From assembly GCA_029204225.1 (NCBI GenBank), contig CM055096.1, positions 40,051,611 through 40,115,610 of the forward strand: DNA of 64,000 nucleotides, in the 5' to 3' direction. This DNA is from Diphasiastrum complanatum (lineage: Eukaryota; Streptophyta; Lycopodiopsida; Lycopodiales; Lycopodiaceae). Positions 48,069 through 59,043 of the stretch are shown here, one piece after another (position 1 is the stretch's first letter; each line of letters begins with the position of its first letter). Made by a program: the position numbers and the translations under genes. The notes under the pieces were generated by a model. That model had not been told where the DNA came from. It saw only the letters and a program-made list of their open reading frames with translations, and ran no database searches.

Positions 48069-48979
48069 AAATAAGATTTCATATGGTGACTTTCTCCAAG
48101 AGCTATATGTGGGAGCCTATTGCAAAGATAATTTGCACAATTAATGGCTTCTCCCCAAAAATCTTTGGGCAAAGATGCCTCAATTCTCATAGATTTTGCA
48201 CATTCACATAGAGATCTATTCTTTCTCTCGGCCACTCCATTTTGAGATGGAGAGTAGGCACAAGAAAACTCTCTTTTAATGCCTTCAAGCTCACAAAAAT
48301 CTTGAAATTTATTGGAGATATATTCACCACCTCCATCACTTCTAAGAGCTTTAATCTTGAATGAGAATTGCTTCTCTACATAGGATTTGAAAATAAGGAA
48401 ATGATCAAACACCATACATTTAGAAGCAAGAAGATATATCCAAGTGAATCTTGTGTAATCATCAATGAAAGTAACAAAACAAGTGGCTCCTCCCTTGCTT
48501 GTAGTTGATGAGAAATGCACATCCGAGTGGATTAACTCCAAAGGATGCTTGCTTTTGATATAAGATCTTGTAAATGGCTTTTTGTGAGATTTAGCAATAG
48601 CACAAGCCTCACAAGGCTTGATCTTCTTGGAGAGTGACTTTGGCAAGCCAATAGCTTTGGCTTCTTTGATCATAGAGAGCATGGATTTGTAGTTGGGATG
48701 TCCCAACCTCCTATGCCATAATTCCTCCATAGAGAGCTTGTTCACAAGAGCAACATTACAAGCATTCACATACTCATTTGGATCTAGTTTATAGATGCCA
48801 CCAAATCTAGATCCTAATGCAAGTATCTCATCATTCTTCATGATAGTGCAAGTATCAACATTGAATTTTACATCAAGGCCATTATCAAGCAATTGGCCAA
48901 CACTAATAAGATTCTTGGTAAGCTTAGGTACATAAAGAACTTTAGAGAGAGAAAGAACTTTAGAGGATGCAAGCTTCAA
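48069..48979 (-). pseudogene. Copia GAG-pre-integrase and integrase core
   Basis: The 304-codon frame covers KVLYVPKLTKNLISVGQLLD (end of protease domain), LWHRRLGHPNYKSM and CEACAIAKSHKKPF (HHCC zinc motif), LIHSDVH (first catalytic Asp), FVTFIDDYTRFTWIYLL, LRSDGGGEYISNKFQDF (second Asp) and SQNGVAERKNRSLCECAKSM (Glu). The catalytic triad is complete. It ends in HHMKSYF because of a one-base shift near 48085; the next block (KKPKVDHL) continues in another frame. A second shift near 49030 separates it from gag-protease. Confidence 0.95.
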
Positions 48980-48999
48980 GGGAATGTTCCCTATGCTGA

Positions 49000-50070
49000 C
49001 AATAGGACACTCAAAATCATTTGCAATGTATATGATTTCTTGACTCCATCATAAGGTGCAATAGAAGAGAAAGAGTCCTTGGAGCTACACATATGTGAAG
49101 AGGCTCCACTATCAATATACCATAGGCCGTCCTTCTTGAAAGGAGTAGATGAGAAACTAGAGACCATAAGAGATCCCTCTCCATCACTTGCAATAGTGTC
49201 TTCCTTCTCATTGGTAATGTTGGCTTGCTTGAGTTGATTCTTCTTCTTGAAGCAATTGGTGGCATAATGACCTTTCTTGCCACAATAAAAGCACTTGATC
49301 TTCTTCTTCTTGAGCTTGGATGATGAAGCATTAGAAGAATCATCTTCCTCCTCATCTTTGTCTTTGGATTTGACTTTGTCCTTGCTTGAGGATTGTTGAT
49401 GTTGGTTCTTGCTCCTCCCTTTGTGCTTATCCTTGGCAAAGAGAGCTTTGCCATCATTATGAGTGAGAGAAAGCTTGTCCATCCTCAAGAGCTTGTACTC
49501 TTGTCTTGATTCTTCCGAAATTAGCACACTTTGGAGAGCCTCCAAACTTGGTAGCTCCTCCTTAATGGCATAGGATTGGAAAAGGTTATCAAATTCACTT
49601 CTCAATCCATTGAGAATGACTTGAACTAGCTCATTTTGATTGATGGAATCACCAATACAAGCAGGTTCTCTATGAATATCTTTTACTCTCAAAACATAAC
49701 TAGATGCACTCTCATCACTCTTTTGGCTACTTTGAAAGATTTGATTCCTAAGAGTGAGAAGCCTAGAGGTATTCTTAGCCTCATAGATAGTCTTGAGACA
49801 ATCCCAAGCTTCTTTGGCTGTTGTACAAGTACCTATCTCCCTCAATATCTCATTAGAGACATTCATCTTAATGTAGTGGAGAGCCATCCTAGCTCTCTTT
49901 TTGTATTTTTGAACCTCTTGAAGAACTTGTGGTTCTTCTTCAAGGCCAAGAACTATGTCCATCACGTCTTGAAGGATCAAGATGGACTCCATCCTCATTT
50001 TCCAAATTGAATAGTTTGAAGTGGTCAATCTTTCACTTGGTTCCAACAAGGATGAACCCATTGAAGACAT
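49000..50070 (-). pseudogene. Copia gag and protease
   Basis: The frame is open from 50124; the likely start is the Met at 50070 or 50061 (MGSSLLEPSERL), which matches the gag start of the 61.8 kb copy (MGSIGAYLLEASERL). Gag: NYSIWKMRMESIL, AWDCLKTIYEAKNTSRLLTL, ELVQVILNGL and EELPSLEALQSVL. A lysine/aspartate-rich linker is followed by a CX2CX4HX4C zinc knuckle (CFYCGKKGHYATNC) and the protease motif LWYIDSGASSHM at about 49110. The frame is lost near 49030, just after KKSYTLQ. Confidence 0.95.
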
Positions 50071-50815
50071 TTGAAGTGAAGAAAACTCAAATGATGAACA
50101 ATAAATGTTGCTACACACTCTCAATAGGATCCAATAATAGAGTACTATCTCCTCCTATGAGAGATCTTGCAACTATTTGTGAATTGATTCTTACTAGCTA
50201 CACAAATCTCTCTAACACAAGATCTATTTCACATCAAATGATGGAGTATAGGCAAAGTTAGGATCAAACACTCTTAGCACGTGTGAAGTACTCTAAGAAA
50301 CCAAATTTGACTCAAATACAATGATATTGCATGAAACAAAATGGCTAAGATCTCAAAACAGTGCCTAGATCACATGTAGATGAGATTGGCAAGCATACAA
50401 CTGTGATTTTGGATCAACCAAGCAATCTCTTGACCAAACCAAATGTGTCCACCCAGGTCTAGGTGCCCTACCTAACCCTCTTCAAAAGCTTATAACTTTT
50501 GATTGGCACAACCAAATGGAATGAAACTGATTGCATCAGAAACTAGACAAAAATAGCTTCAAAAGAAGTTATCAAACAAGATAAATGGATCAAACATGAG
50601 AGAGAACTTCCAAACTGAAATTGGATGTTCCTCACACGTGTCTGAGCACCTGATTCTGTACAGTATCAGGTTAGACCCAATCAATGTCCTTTTGATTCCT
50701 TTTGATCCAAGATTGAACAAGATAGTTAGGAAAATGGGCCTTGACAACTTCTAGCTCAAGATTGATGAAAAAATTTTCACTTAGATGGATCAAAATGCAT
50801 GGTAACCTTAGGTAG

Positions 50816-50827
50816 GCTCTGATACCA
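50816..50827 (-). promoter_or_regulatory. Copia primer-binding site
   Basis: Reverse complement of TGGTATCAGAGC, directly against the LTR that starts at 50828. Initiator-Met tRNA type. Confidence 0.95.
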
Positions 50828-51564
50828 TGTTGAATTTTACATGTGTGGACTGTCCACTACATATACTTGTGATCTCCTAAGGTGTGTAGATGCACCAAGA
50901 TCAAGACTAGATTGAGATTCAAAATCTATCTTTGAATCTATGGCAAAAACACACTACTACATGCATTCAATCACTTCCAACTCTCACTCCCACGTGTGGG
51001 AAGTATTCAAAAAATAATCTAAGTAAAAACAAGCTGCTCTCCTCGGGTAGAGAGAGAAAAAGCATCATGAGCTCTCGGGTAGAGAGAGAAAGCTACAAAT
51101 CCAATAACTCACAAAATCCATGAAATCACCAAATCAATTAGATCCAAAATGAGGAGTACAATGATACTAGTAGATCCACGAGCTACCACTATGCTTAACT
51201 ATGATTGGACCATATTTTGTCACCACTTGATCCTATTGGATCATTGATCCATGCACCTCTTAATTCTATTGGACTATATTCAAGCACACCTCAATTTCCT
51301 ATTGGACCTCACAAGGTTCCACCTCTAAATCCTATTGGACCTCTTGGAATTCATTAAACAAAAGCTTTACACTTGTCTACACTCTAATTGGCACATGTTT
51401 AGCCTCTTATTCTATTTTGGCTCAATAGTGGCATTACAAGTGGAAATGCATAATTTGCCATCTATGCCAAATTTATTCCTATCAACATCCTACACCTAGA
51501 TGCTTGATGTAAAAAACATAAGACCCCTATATCTAACATAGATAATTTTTTTCAATTCTTCACA
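50828..51564 (-). repeat. 5' LTR of the complete Copia
   Basis: 737 bp, TGTTGAATTTTACATG...CAATTCTTCACA, followed by the AAGAA target duplication at 51565-51569. Several differences from its partner are C/T or G/A at CG steps (for example CACG against CATG), as expected for cytosine methylation decay. Confidence 0.96.
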
Positions 51565-51569
51565 AAGAA

Positions 51570-52003
51570 AACCATGCTTTTAGCCAAGCCATGAATGTTG
51601 GCCAATCATTTCTTCAAAAGGTTATGCACAACAAATTTTTAACTTTGTTGCAATTCTGTTCTTCGGAGATATCCTAGTCCGTCTACAGTAGTACTCATCA
51701 ACCGCACACATAATTCAATATCTTGTTGCTTGATGTTTGACAATAAATTCATTGATGATTGTTATGGATAATATACATTCACGGCATGAAGCTTTGCGCC
51801 ATTGACTTCAATGCATGGATTACCATGAGAATCAATAACTTTAACTTTCAATATATATATCTTGTGCCCATGTTGTTCCTCAAAAAATTCTATTTTTGTA
51901 GGTGGCCCATGTTTGATAACCAATGTCATGATCAAAGAGATCTTTGGATTTGAGAGAGAAAATGCCATATAATAAGTACTAGATCATGATGGAACATATG
52001 AAG
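51570..52003 (-). pseudogene. Unknown minus-strand gene, middle part
   Basis: Upstream continuation of 44587-45336. An open frame at 51968-51762 reads MAFSLSNPKISLIMTLVIKH, GPPTKIEFFEEQHGH, ILKVKVIDSHGNPCIEVNG and LHAVNVYYP. Beyond a stop it continues LLSNIKQQDIELCVRLMSTT and VDGLGYLRR, then NLLKK-LANIHGLAKSMVF up to the Copia site. A second Copia (52004-55786) separates this piece from its upstream part. A diverged stretch similar at the DNA level lies at about 57990-58130. No family recognised. Confidence 0.5.
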
Positions 52004-52763
52004 TGTGAAAGTACTGTACTTTAGAACCATAAATGGATCTACAAAAGATCCACAAGAGTGATTGGATGCTTGCTTAATAATCTATCAAAAAACTAGACAC
52101 AAAAAAGTTGATTTAGATTGGCAATTTGACAAACAACAAGCATTAACAATCAAAAGAATTGATAAACATTGAAATCCGAGCCCACACGTGTGTACTACAG
52201 GCTGTAGTACGGCCTTAAACCTGAGAAACAAGTAGAAAATGATTTGGTTTCATTTGGATCACAAAAACTCAATGTACATAGTGAACTAGCTTGAGATTGC
52301 CAATGAGCTCCAAAAATTTTCTATCTTCTCACTATGGAGAGAGGGAATACATAGCAAATTCGACTTCCTTCTTGAAGTTAGGTGGATTTCCAGCATGTAA
52401 TAAGGAAGTTAACTCACTCTCCTTGACCTAAAATGAAACCCTAGTCTATTTCCTAGAGTTATGCTTGGTAGGTAGCTAGTTGGTCAAATTTTCACCTTAA
52501 ACTTAGGTGTAGGTCCTATAAAGTAGGGATGACCACCAAATAGACATGACCAACTCTCTTGACTTGACCTAACCTACATTAGGATGGGTTTCCCATGTGG
52601 CATCATGGCCTCACATGTGTGGGACCCACTTGTGTACACAATTTACACTATTCTACATGGTTTTTGATCAAGCTAGATTTGCCAATTTTTGGCAATTCTT
52701 CACACTCCTCCTCAAATTTAGCTTGATCTATTTACAACTCTCTTGATAGATCAATGAAAGCTT

Positions 52764-53334
52764 TTAGAAGTGTCTAAAAAATCCAGCTACAAACAAGGAA
52801 CTTTTGAGACTCCAATAGAGAATGATGTCCATGAAGGATCTTTCACCACCTCTTAGAGGATCCCTTACAAGATGTTCCATAAATGTGTCTATATACATGT
52901 AGCACACTTCAAAACACATCATGCCAAGCCATGGATTCCAAGGCATTTTGTGCACTTGAAGATACATCAATTAAAATATTAAGTGCATAAATAATGTTGC
53001 CAAAGACAACTTGCCTTGCTTGATCCATATGATTAAGCCTTGATGGCTCTATCTTGATACTCAACATTCTTCTTGGAGTCCTCGGGTCTTGAGCTTGATC
53101 CTCCACTTGACTTGACTCCAAAACATCAATGAATTGAATAATGTGTTGATCCAAAGGTGCTTCTTCAAGTTTACAAATCTTCCACTCTTGAAAGATCACA
53201 TTTCCACCATTGACAAATTCTTTGGTTGAAAACAAGTATATTCTACAATCTCTACTTGAAGAGCAAAACACTACCATTATTCCTATCATTGAAATAGGAT
53301 AATCTTTGGTCCTTACATTGGAATGATCATGCAC
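52764..53334 (-). pseudogene. Copia pol scraps inside the short element
   Basis: ORF 53334-52909: KDYPISMIGIMVVFCSSSRD and CRIYLFSTKEFVNGGNVIFQ correspond to the integrase C-terminal segment (VGYSSTKKAYRVFILST in the full element), then RTPRRMLSIKIEPSRLNHMD and QNALESMAWHDVF to the integrase-RT linker. ORF 52970-52764: RGGERSFMDIILYWSLKSSL corresponds to the end of RT (DERSFEDITLFRSLVGSL). The RT core, its YVDD and RNase H are deleted. Confidence 0.85.
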
Positions 53335-53337
53335 AAA

Positions 53338-54915
53338 TCATGTGGACACAAAGATTTCCAAAGCAAATGATGTTTCATCTTTTATGACTCTATTCAAACC
53401 ATTACAAAAATAGTTATCCAATGAAATTGCTTTATCAACAACAAATGTAGATTTCAAAGCATCCCATTTCATTGTCTTGTCATACAAAGTAATAAACACC
53501 ATGGATCTTAAAGGTAAGAAACAAGTCACCTCATGTCTACTAATACTTTCCAAAAAGTATTCAAAGATAGTAGACTCTCCAATGCTCACCACCCTTGCAA
53601 GATGCACATTTGAATGGACAATTTGCATGCAATTAGATGACTCGGCCATTGTCATTGAGGACTCCCTTGGAACTCTCATGCTTTGAAGCTGATCCTCAAG
53701 ATCTTCCTCCTTTTGATGCTCCTCCTCAATGCAAGCAAGATCACACTTTTCCAAGATCTCCTCTTGAGTGATCTCCTCCTTCGCCAAGCTCATTCTTTCA
53801 AAAGCAACACTAGCTTCCAACTTAAACAATCTTCCATGTTTAAATCCCTTTGCAATGCAAACATCATTATCCAAGATGAAGCAAACACCATGCTTAAAGT
53901 GGACATCCAAACCACTCTCTAAGAGTAGACCAACACTAAGCATATTCTTGGTGATTGATGGTACATAAAGGACATTTTCTAGATCCATGCATTTTGAGGA
54001 TTCTAGATACAAAGAGATGGTGCCAACACCATCTATCCTACACTCTTCATCATTTGCAGTAAAGACAAACTTTTTAGCATCATTGAATGAGTGTAAGGTT
54101 GAGAAAAAGTCCTTTTCACAAGACATGTGGGAGCTAGCCCCACTGTCGATCCACCAATTGTCTCTTGAATTGCTATTGCTTGTTGGTGAGGATGTAGATG
54201 CCATCAAGAATACATCTACTTCATCCTCCTCTTCCTCCTTTGCAAGGTTTCCTTGTTTGTCCTCCTCCACTTGTGCTCTTAGCCTCTTGTAGCATTTAGA
54301 TGCATAATGCCCCTTCTTTCCACAAAAGAAGCATTTTTGCTTTGACTTGTCCTTTGAGCTTGATGCATCATCCTCTTCTTTGGCCTCCTTTGGATGCTTC
54401 TTCTTTCCATTGGTATTCTTTTTGCCCTTGAATGAGAAATTGGCTTTCTCATCACCATCCTGCAAATACAAGGAACTCATCCTAGATTTTGCATGGAGCA
54501 TCCTACACTCTTCAGCCACTAATACACTGTGAAGTTTTTCTATAGTTGGCAAAGTGTCTTGGATGGCAAAACTTTGGACCAAATTTGCAAAGTCATCTCC
54601 TAGACCATTAAGGACAATTTGTACAAGCTCTCCATCATGAATCTTCTCTCCAATGGAAGCCAACTCCCTATTTAGAGACTTGATTCTGAGTACATAATCC
54701 TGTGCACGCTCCTCACTTCTCCTCATGCTTTGCAAAATTTGATTTCTAAGCATAAGAACTCTAGAAGTGTTGCTAGACTCATAGATTGATTCTTCTCTCA
54801 ACAAATCATTGCTCACATTCATCTTCACACAATGAAGTGCAAGCCTAGATCTCTTCTTGTATCTAGCTAACTCCTGTGCACCTAGAGGTTCATCTTCATC
54901 TTCAGAGGTGCCCAC
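53338..54915 (-). CDS. Gag-protease fusion ORF of the short Copia (525 codons)
   Basis: Uninterrupted frame. The ATG at 54915 is the first available after the primer site; it lies in CCTCTGAAGATGAA context, and the usual gag N-terminus is missing. Gag: RYKKRSRLALHCVKMNVSND, LREESIYESSNTSRVLMLRN (a deletion of about 15 residues against relatives), GELVQIVLNGLGDDFANLVQ and EKLHSVLVAEECR. Zinc knuckle CFFCGKKGHYASKC, protease NWWIDSGASSHM, then YVPSITKNMLSVGLLLESGL. The last 150 residues are a decayed integrase in which the first catalytic Asp is Asn (IVHSNVHLARVVSIGE), yet the frame stays open to EIFVST. This suggests selection or recent origin for a gag-only helper or passenger product. Confidence 0.85.
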   Translation of the reverse strand: MGTSEDEDEPLGAQELARYKKRSRLALHCVKMNVSNDLLREESIYESSNTSRVLMLRNQILQSMRRSEERAQDYVLRIKSLNRELASIGEKIHDGELVQIVLNGLGDDFANLVQSFAIQDTLPTIEKLHSVLVAEECRMLHAKSRMSSLYLQDGDEKANFSFKGKKNTNGKKKHPKEAKEEDDASSSKDKSKQKCFFCGKKGHYASKCYKRLRAQVEEDKQGNLAKEEEEDEVDVFLMASTSSPTSNSNSRDNWWIDSGASSHMSCEKDFFSTLHSFNDAKKFVFTANDEECRIDGVGTISLYLESSKCMDLENVLYVPSITKNMLSVGLLLESGLDVHFKHGVCFILDNDVCIAKGFKHGRLFKLEASVAFERMSLAKEEITQEEILEKCDLACIEEEHQKEEDLEDQLQSMRVPRESSMTMAESSNCMQIVHSNVHLARVVSIGESTIFEYFLESISRHEVTCFLPLRSMVFITLYDKTMKWDALKSTFVVDKAISLDNYFCNGLNRVIKDETSFALEIFVST

Positions 54916-55073
54916 ACATGTGGACAGTACGGATTTGGAACCCTACCAAGTTTGGGATCAAATCTCCTCACCAAAATCAAGATTCTAGCTTGCCCTCTCA
55001 ATACTAGCTTTTAGCACCAAAACTTGCTAAAAATGGATTTGCAGTAGATCAATGGCTTATGTTCTTGTACTTG

Positions 55074-55085
55074 GCTCTGATACCA
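55074..55085 (-). promoter_or_regulatory. Copia primer-binding site (short element)
   Basis: Reverse complement of TGGTATCAGAGC abutting the LTR at 55086. Confidence 0.95.
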
Positions 55086-55791
55086 TGTGAAAGTACTGTA
55101 CTTTAGGACCATAAATGGATCTACAAAAGATCCACAAGAGTGATTGGATGCTTGCTTAACAATCTATCAAAAAACTAGACACAAAAAAGTTGATTTAGAT
55201 TGGCAATTTGACAAACAACAAGCATTAACAATCAAAAGCATTGATAAACATTGAAATCCTAGCCCACACGTGTGTAATACAGGCTGTAGTACGGCCTTAA
55301 ACCTGAGAAACAAGTAAAAATTGATTTGGTTTCATTTGGATCACAAAAACTCAATGTACATAGTGAACTAGCTTGAGATTGCCAATGAGCTCCAAAAATT
55401 TTCTATCTTCTCACTATGGAGAGAGGGAATACATAGCAAATTCGACTTCCTTCTTGAAGTTAGGTGGATTTCCAGCATGTAATAAGGAAGTTAACTCACT
55501 CTCCTTGACCTAAAATGAAACCCTAGTCTATTTCCTAGAGTTATGCTTGGTAGGTAGCTAGTTGGTCATATTTTCACCTTAAACTTAGGTGTAGGTCCTA
55601 TAAAGTAGGGATGACCACCAAATAGACATGACCAACTCTCTTGACTTGACCTAACCTACATTAGGATGGGTTTCCCATGTGGCATCATGGCCTCACATGT
55701 GTGGGACCCACTTGTGTACACAATTTACACTATTCTACATGGTTTTTGATCAAGCTAGATTTGCCAATTTTTGGCAATTCTTCACATGAAG

Positions 55792-57300
55792 GATTATAAA
55801 ACGACCCCCAAATAGACTGGCAATTTAAGGAAATTTTAACGGAAGTCGGTCTATACCACAATTACAGCTCAAGCTCCATTGGGTATGGAGTCGAAAATAA
55901 GGCCGTTCATGACCATCGACACTTTCAATGGCCATCGGCTAGGCGAGTTTCAACCGGTCTACCGACAATTTTCAGATAGCCTACGGAACTCTGAAATGGA
56001 CAAGAGATCATGCGTGTAAGCTCTGGCTTTTGAGATGTCGATAGGACATACATTTTAGAAAGGGGCCCTCAAATTAGCAGTAAATGGGACTAGGGGATTT
56101 TCCACCAAATGGTGATCACAGGTAGACACTATGTATGGGCAAATAGCACAAACTAGTAGGTTTTCCATTCCACACAAACATTGAACAAGGTGCTCGTAGA
56201 ACGGAGAAAGGATTAGAATCAAAACTAAAGGCTGAAGTAGGCCAATTGAATCATCTTCATCCTTTCACACAGATCTAGGGAAGGGAAATGACCACAAGCA
56301 GGGACTTTGGTTCCTCAGTATTCAAGGGACTGTATATACTTCATTTCGGCAACCAATCCATAGTTGATCAAACTCATCCATAAGATAAATCAAAAGAATA
56401 AGACAAGTCCAAGCTTCATGGTAGCACGTTTAATCCAACAAGCCAGTCGAGCTCCATACCAAAGCTGGACTTCAAAAAAACATAGTTCCATTACTGACAC
56501 ACCCAATAGAGGGTCAAAGGCTTGGCCCAGTAACCTAACAAAAACTCCAACCCTTCAGGCTAATCTGGCAACCAAGCCTTGCATTGTGATGCCGTCATGC
56601 CCTATCTACAATGAGGAGTGAGTCACAGCAGGTTGAGATCTTTTTTAAAAAAACCAGCTAAGAGCTAACTGCATCATAGCAGTTACGTAGAAGACCAGGA
56701 TCTAAAAATCAGCAAGATGTATTCTGGAGATCAATGTCTAGACAATAAAACTCGGGGATCAAATGGTAATGAGTGACTGAAAACTCATATTTGTAGGAGT
56801 TTAGACCTCTCACAAAGTTGAAAGGCTCAAGACTCACACTTTCAAGCATTCATCAGGTAGATTTGAAGGGGCATATGGCTCACTCTGTATAGATTCACAG
56901 AGTTGGTTGGCTAATGAAACACAAATCAGTGATGCACAGGCTGTAAAATTCCCTCCCTATACAGGGACTTCAAGAAAGTTGAAATGGCTCCACACTACAA
57001 TGATTAATAGATTTCCAGGACAGCATAAATAAGGCAGCAATGCCTCAACCTGCATGATAAGTAATCATTACCAAATTCTCAAATCACAATGTTTAACTAA
57101 ACAGTCTGTTATAAAGCAAATTAAAAATCAATGATCCTCAGGTAATGCTAAGCAACAAGCCCACAGTCTTCCACAGATCAAAAGCCTGCAACCACAATAT
57201 TAGATGACTTCCAAATCCTCACAACCTGCAACCAAGTGTTAGAGGCAGCAAGGGCATAAACTCACAATCCACAAACAATAATCCAGAGAATAAACATGAT
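55792..57300. other. Unassigned region beyond the short Copia
   Basis: The first few dozen bases probably belong to the upstream part of the unknown minus-strand gene. The rest has no motif I recognise. A plus-strand 85-codon frame at 56364-56621 is S/T/P-rich and looks like chance. The base composition is less AT-rich than around it. Confidence 0.35.
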
Positions 57301-58400
57301 GCTTTGAATCAACCAACAATAACAATGAATGAAAAGTCGTTTGCAACAAAGACCAACAAAGAAGTTAGAGTGGAAGGCACCAAGCAAAGCAGCTTCTACT
57401 CCTTCCCTTTCTCTCCAAGCTTCTCCACACAAGTTCTCTCTTTCTCTCTCTCTCTCTTCAAGAAGATGAATGATGAGAATGGTAATGTTGTCCCACAACC
57501 CTCTCTATACGTAGGGGCTCAATGGGCTGGAGGTGCACCCCTTCAAGAAATGGGGCACCTCCTTATGACTTCTCAAAAATTGACTCTAAAAATAGGGCAC
57601 TGGCCCAAATTCGTTTTTAACACCCAACTTGGCCTCAACTTGCAATTTCAAAGCCAAGTTGGGTCATGTTTAAGGTTTCAGTTTTTATGGGCTCACAGCC
57701 AAATTTTAATTACTAGAACTGTATTACGAAAATACTTGGCACCTCCTAGTCCCGACAAACCCGGAAACTAGGGGCATAGGCCGCATAAATGAAGTTTTAA
57801 TACAACGTAAATTAGCAAATGAACAATTTTTAATAGCAATGCAACCGGCCATTATGGGCCATTTATGCGTCGTCTTTTAACAGTTCCACGTCAGCGTAGT
57901 AGCGTGCGTCGATGATTTTTCATCTAAAATAGCTTGAAAAAGGGGTTGTTTTCTCCACAAACAACATACACACGACAAAATTTGAACAATGAACCTATTC
58001 TAGGACATGAATGTTGGAAAATTATTTCTTTACAAAGGTTCAATTTTGTTGCATCAATATTAATTGCATTCTTGATATATATATTTGTTAGACGAGTTGC
58101 AATTTACAAGGTCATCGTAGTACTCATCTGCTAGGGAAGATGAGACTCGATAGATCAGACCGGTCAAACAACCGAATCAAAATGATCCTACTATTGTGCG
58201 AAGGCAGTGGTCGACTAATTCCCTTGGTGCATGCACTACAACAATGATAGGTAAGCACTAAAGTAAAATAGAGCCTAATTGTGCATTTGTTTGCAGAAGC
58301 GAAAGAGCAGACAATCAGACAAAGCAATAAGAATGTCAAACATAAAGATGTAGTAGCAAAGCATACAATCCTGACAAGAACTCTGAACTCTTTAAAAGAC
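57301..58400. other. Unassigned, with a short CT array and a relic of the unknown gene
   Basis: A CT dinucleotide run sits at about 57439-57456. At 57990-58130 the sequence GACATGAATGTTGG...TTTCTTTACAAAGGTT...GTAGTACTCATC resembles 51590-51690, so this is probably a second, more decayed copy of the unknown minus-strand gene. Nothing else is supported. Confidence 0.4.
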
Positions 58401-59043
58401 AGTGATTGATTCATATTAGTGTATAGAAATACACGTTAGTTTGATGCTATGAGCACAAGACAATAGTGGGCAAAACCGCGTGCTCAAGAAGCTAACTCTG
58501 TTCTGTAAAAGCTATGAGCTTATTATTGAAAAAAGAATTGATGCATGAAAGCACCTAGAGTGTATGTCTCATTAACTACTACTACTTAGACTACAATAGT
58601 CATCTATATACAATTTACATTTGTGTAGATGAGTGTACAAAGAAGATGGTGTGGAGTCGTTGTGCCATCTAGAGGAGATTGTGGCTGCTGCTGTCATTGT
58701 CCAAGTTGTTGCATAGTACAGGAAGTGAGCGTGAGAAGGCTTCGATTATTCGGAATCATGCTAGTCGTTGTTGTGGCTAGTTAAATTGGAGAGTCGATAT
58801 GTTGGACAAGTCAGATTTTCCTAATATGTTGATTGAGTCGACAAGTCGGACTCCCCGATAAGTCGGCCTAGGTGTCCTTCCTCAATAAGTTGGCCAACTT
58901 GAAAAGTTGGGTGCCATTCTCTTGCATGTCCTCAATAATAGGATATTTTTGCAGACTGTGCGACAACGCATATAAAACTACAGCAATATGAATGGAACAT
59001 GATTAACATGGGATTTAGGAGAGTAGAGGAGATAAATCCAACA
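58401..59043 (-). mobile_element. Copia 3' LTR, left boundary uncertain
   Basis: The right edge at 59043 is ...GATAAATCCAACA, followed by CCCTCCCTTAATC, which is a polypurine tract on the minus strand. The ending TCCAACA matches the LTRs ending at 6775 and 15431, so it may belong to the same family. The left boundary is not defined; 58401 is only a guess. Confidence 0.55.

Larger units (their letters stand above)
45337..51564 (-). mobile_element. Complete Copia LTR retrotransposon (6,228 bp)
   Basis: Full-length element with 737-bp LTRs at both ends, TG...CA termini, an AAGAA target duplication (45332-45336 and 51565-51569), a primer site at 50816-50827 and a purine-rich tract beside the 3' LTR. 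The gag-pol order GAG, protease, integrase, RT, RNase H is the Copia order. By hand count the LTRs differ at about 26 of 737 positions (3.5%). Coding is broken by two frameshifts and one in-frame stop. It is inserted in the unknown minus-strand gene; removing it joins KSMVF to FTSII in frame. Confidence 0.96.
52004..55786 (-). mobile_element. Short non-autonomous Copia (3,783 bp), recently mobile
   Basis: 701-bp LTRs (52004-52704 and 55086-55786), TG...CA ends, TGAAG target duplication (51999-52003 and 55787-55791), primer site at 55074-55085 and a polypurine tract after 52704. The LTRs differ at about 8 of 701 positions by hand count (about 1.1%). The 2,381-bp interior keeps gag and protease but only scraps of integrase and RT, so it cannot transpose alone. 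Its LTR resembles the solo LTR at 24343-25178 at its start. Confidence 0.95.

Noticed and set aside
49636-50261. Plus-strand frames of 124 and 110 codons, and others at 46294-46887, 53477-54532
   Set aside because: Antisense shadows of the gag and pol frames of the two Copia elements.
57262-57498. Minus-strand 78-codon frame with hydrophobic C-terminus, looking like a small membrane protein
   Set aside because: It spans a CT/GA run and has no start context or homologue I recognise; likely chance.
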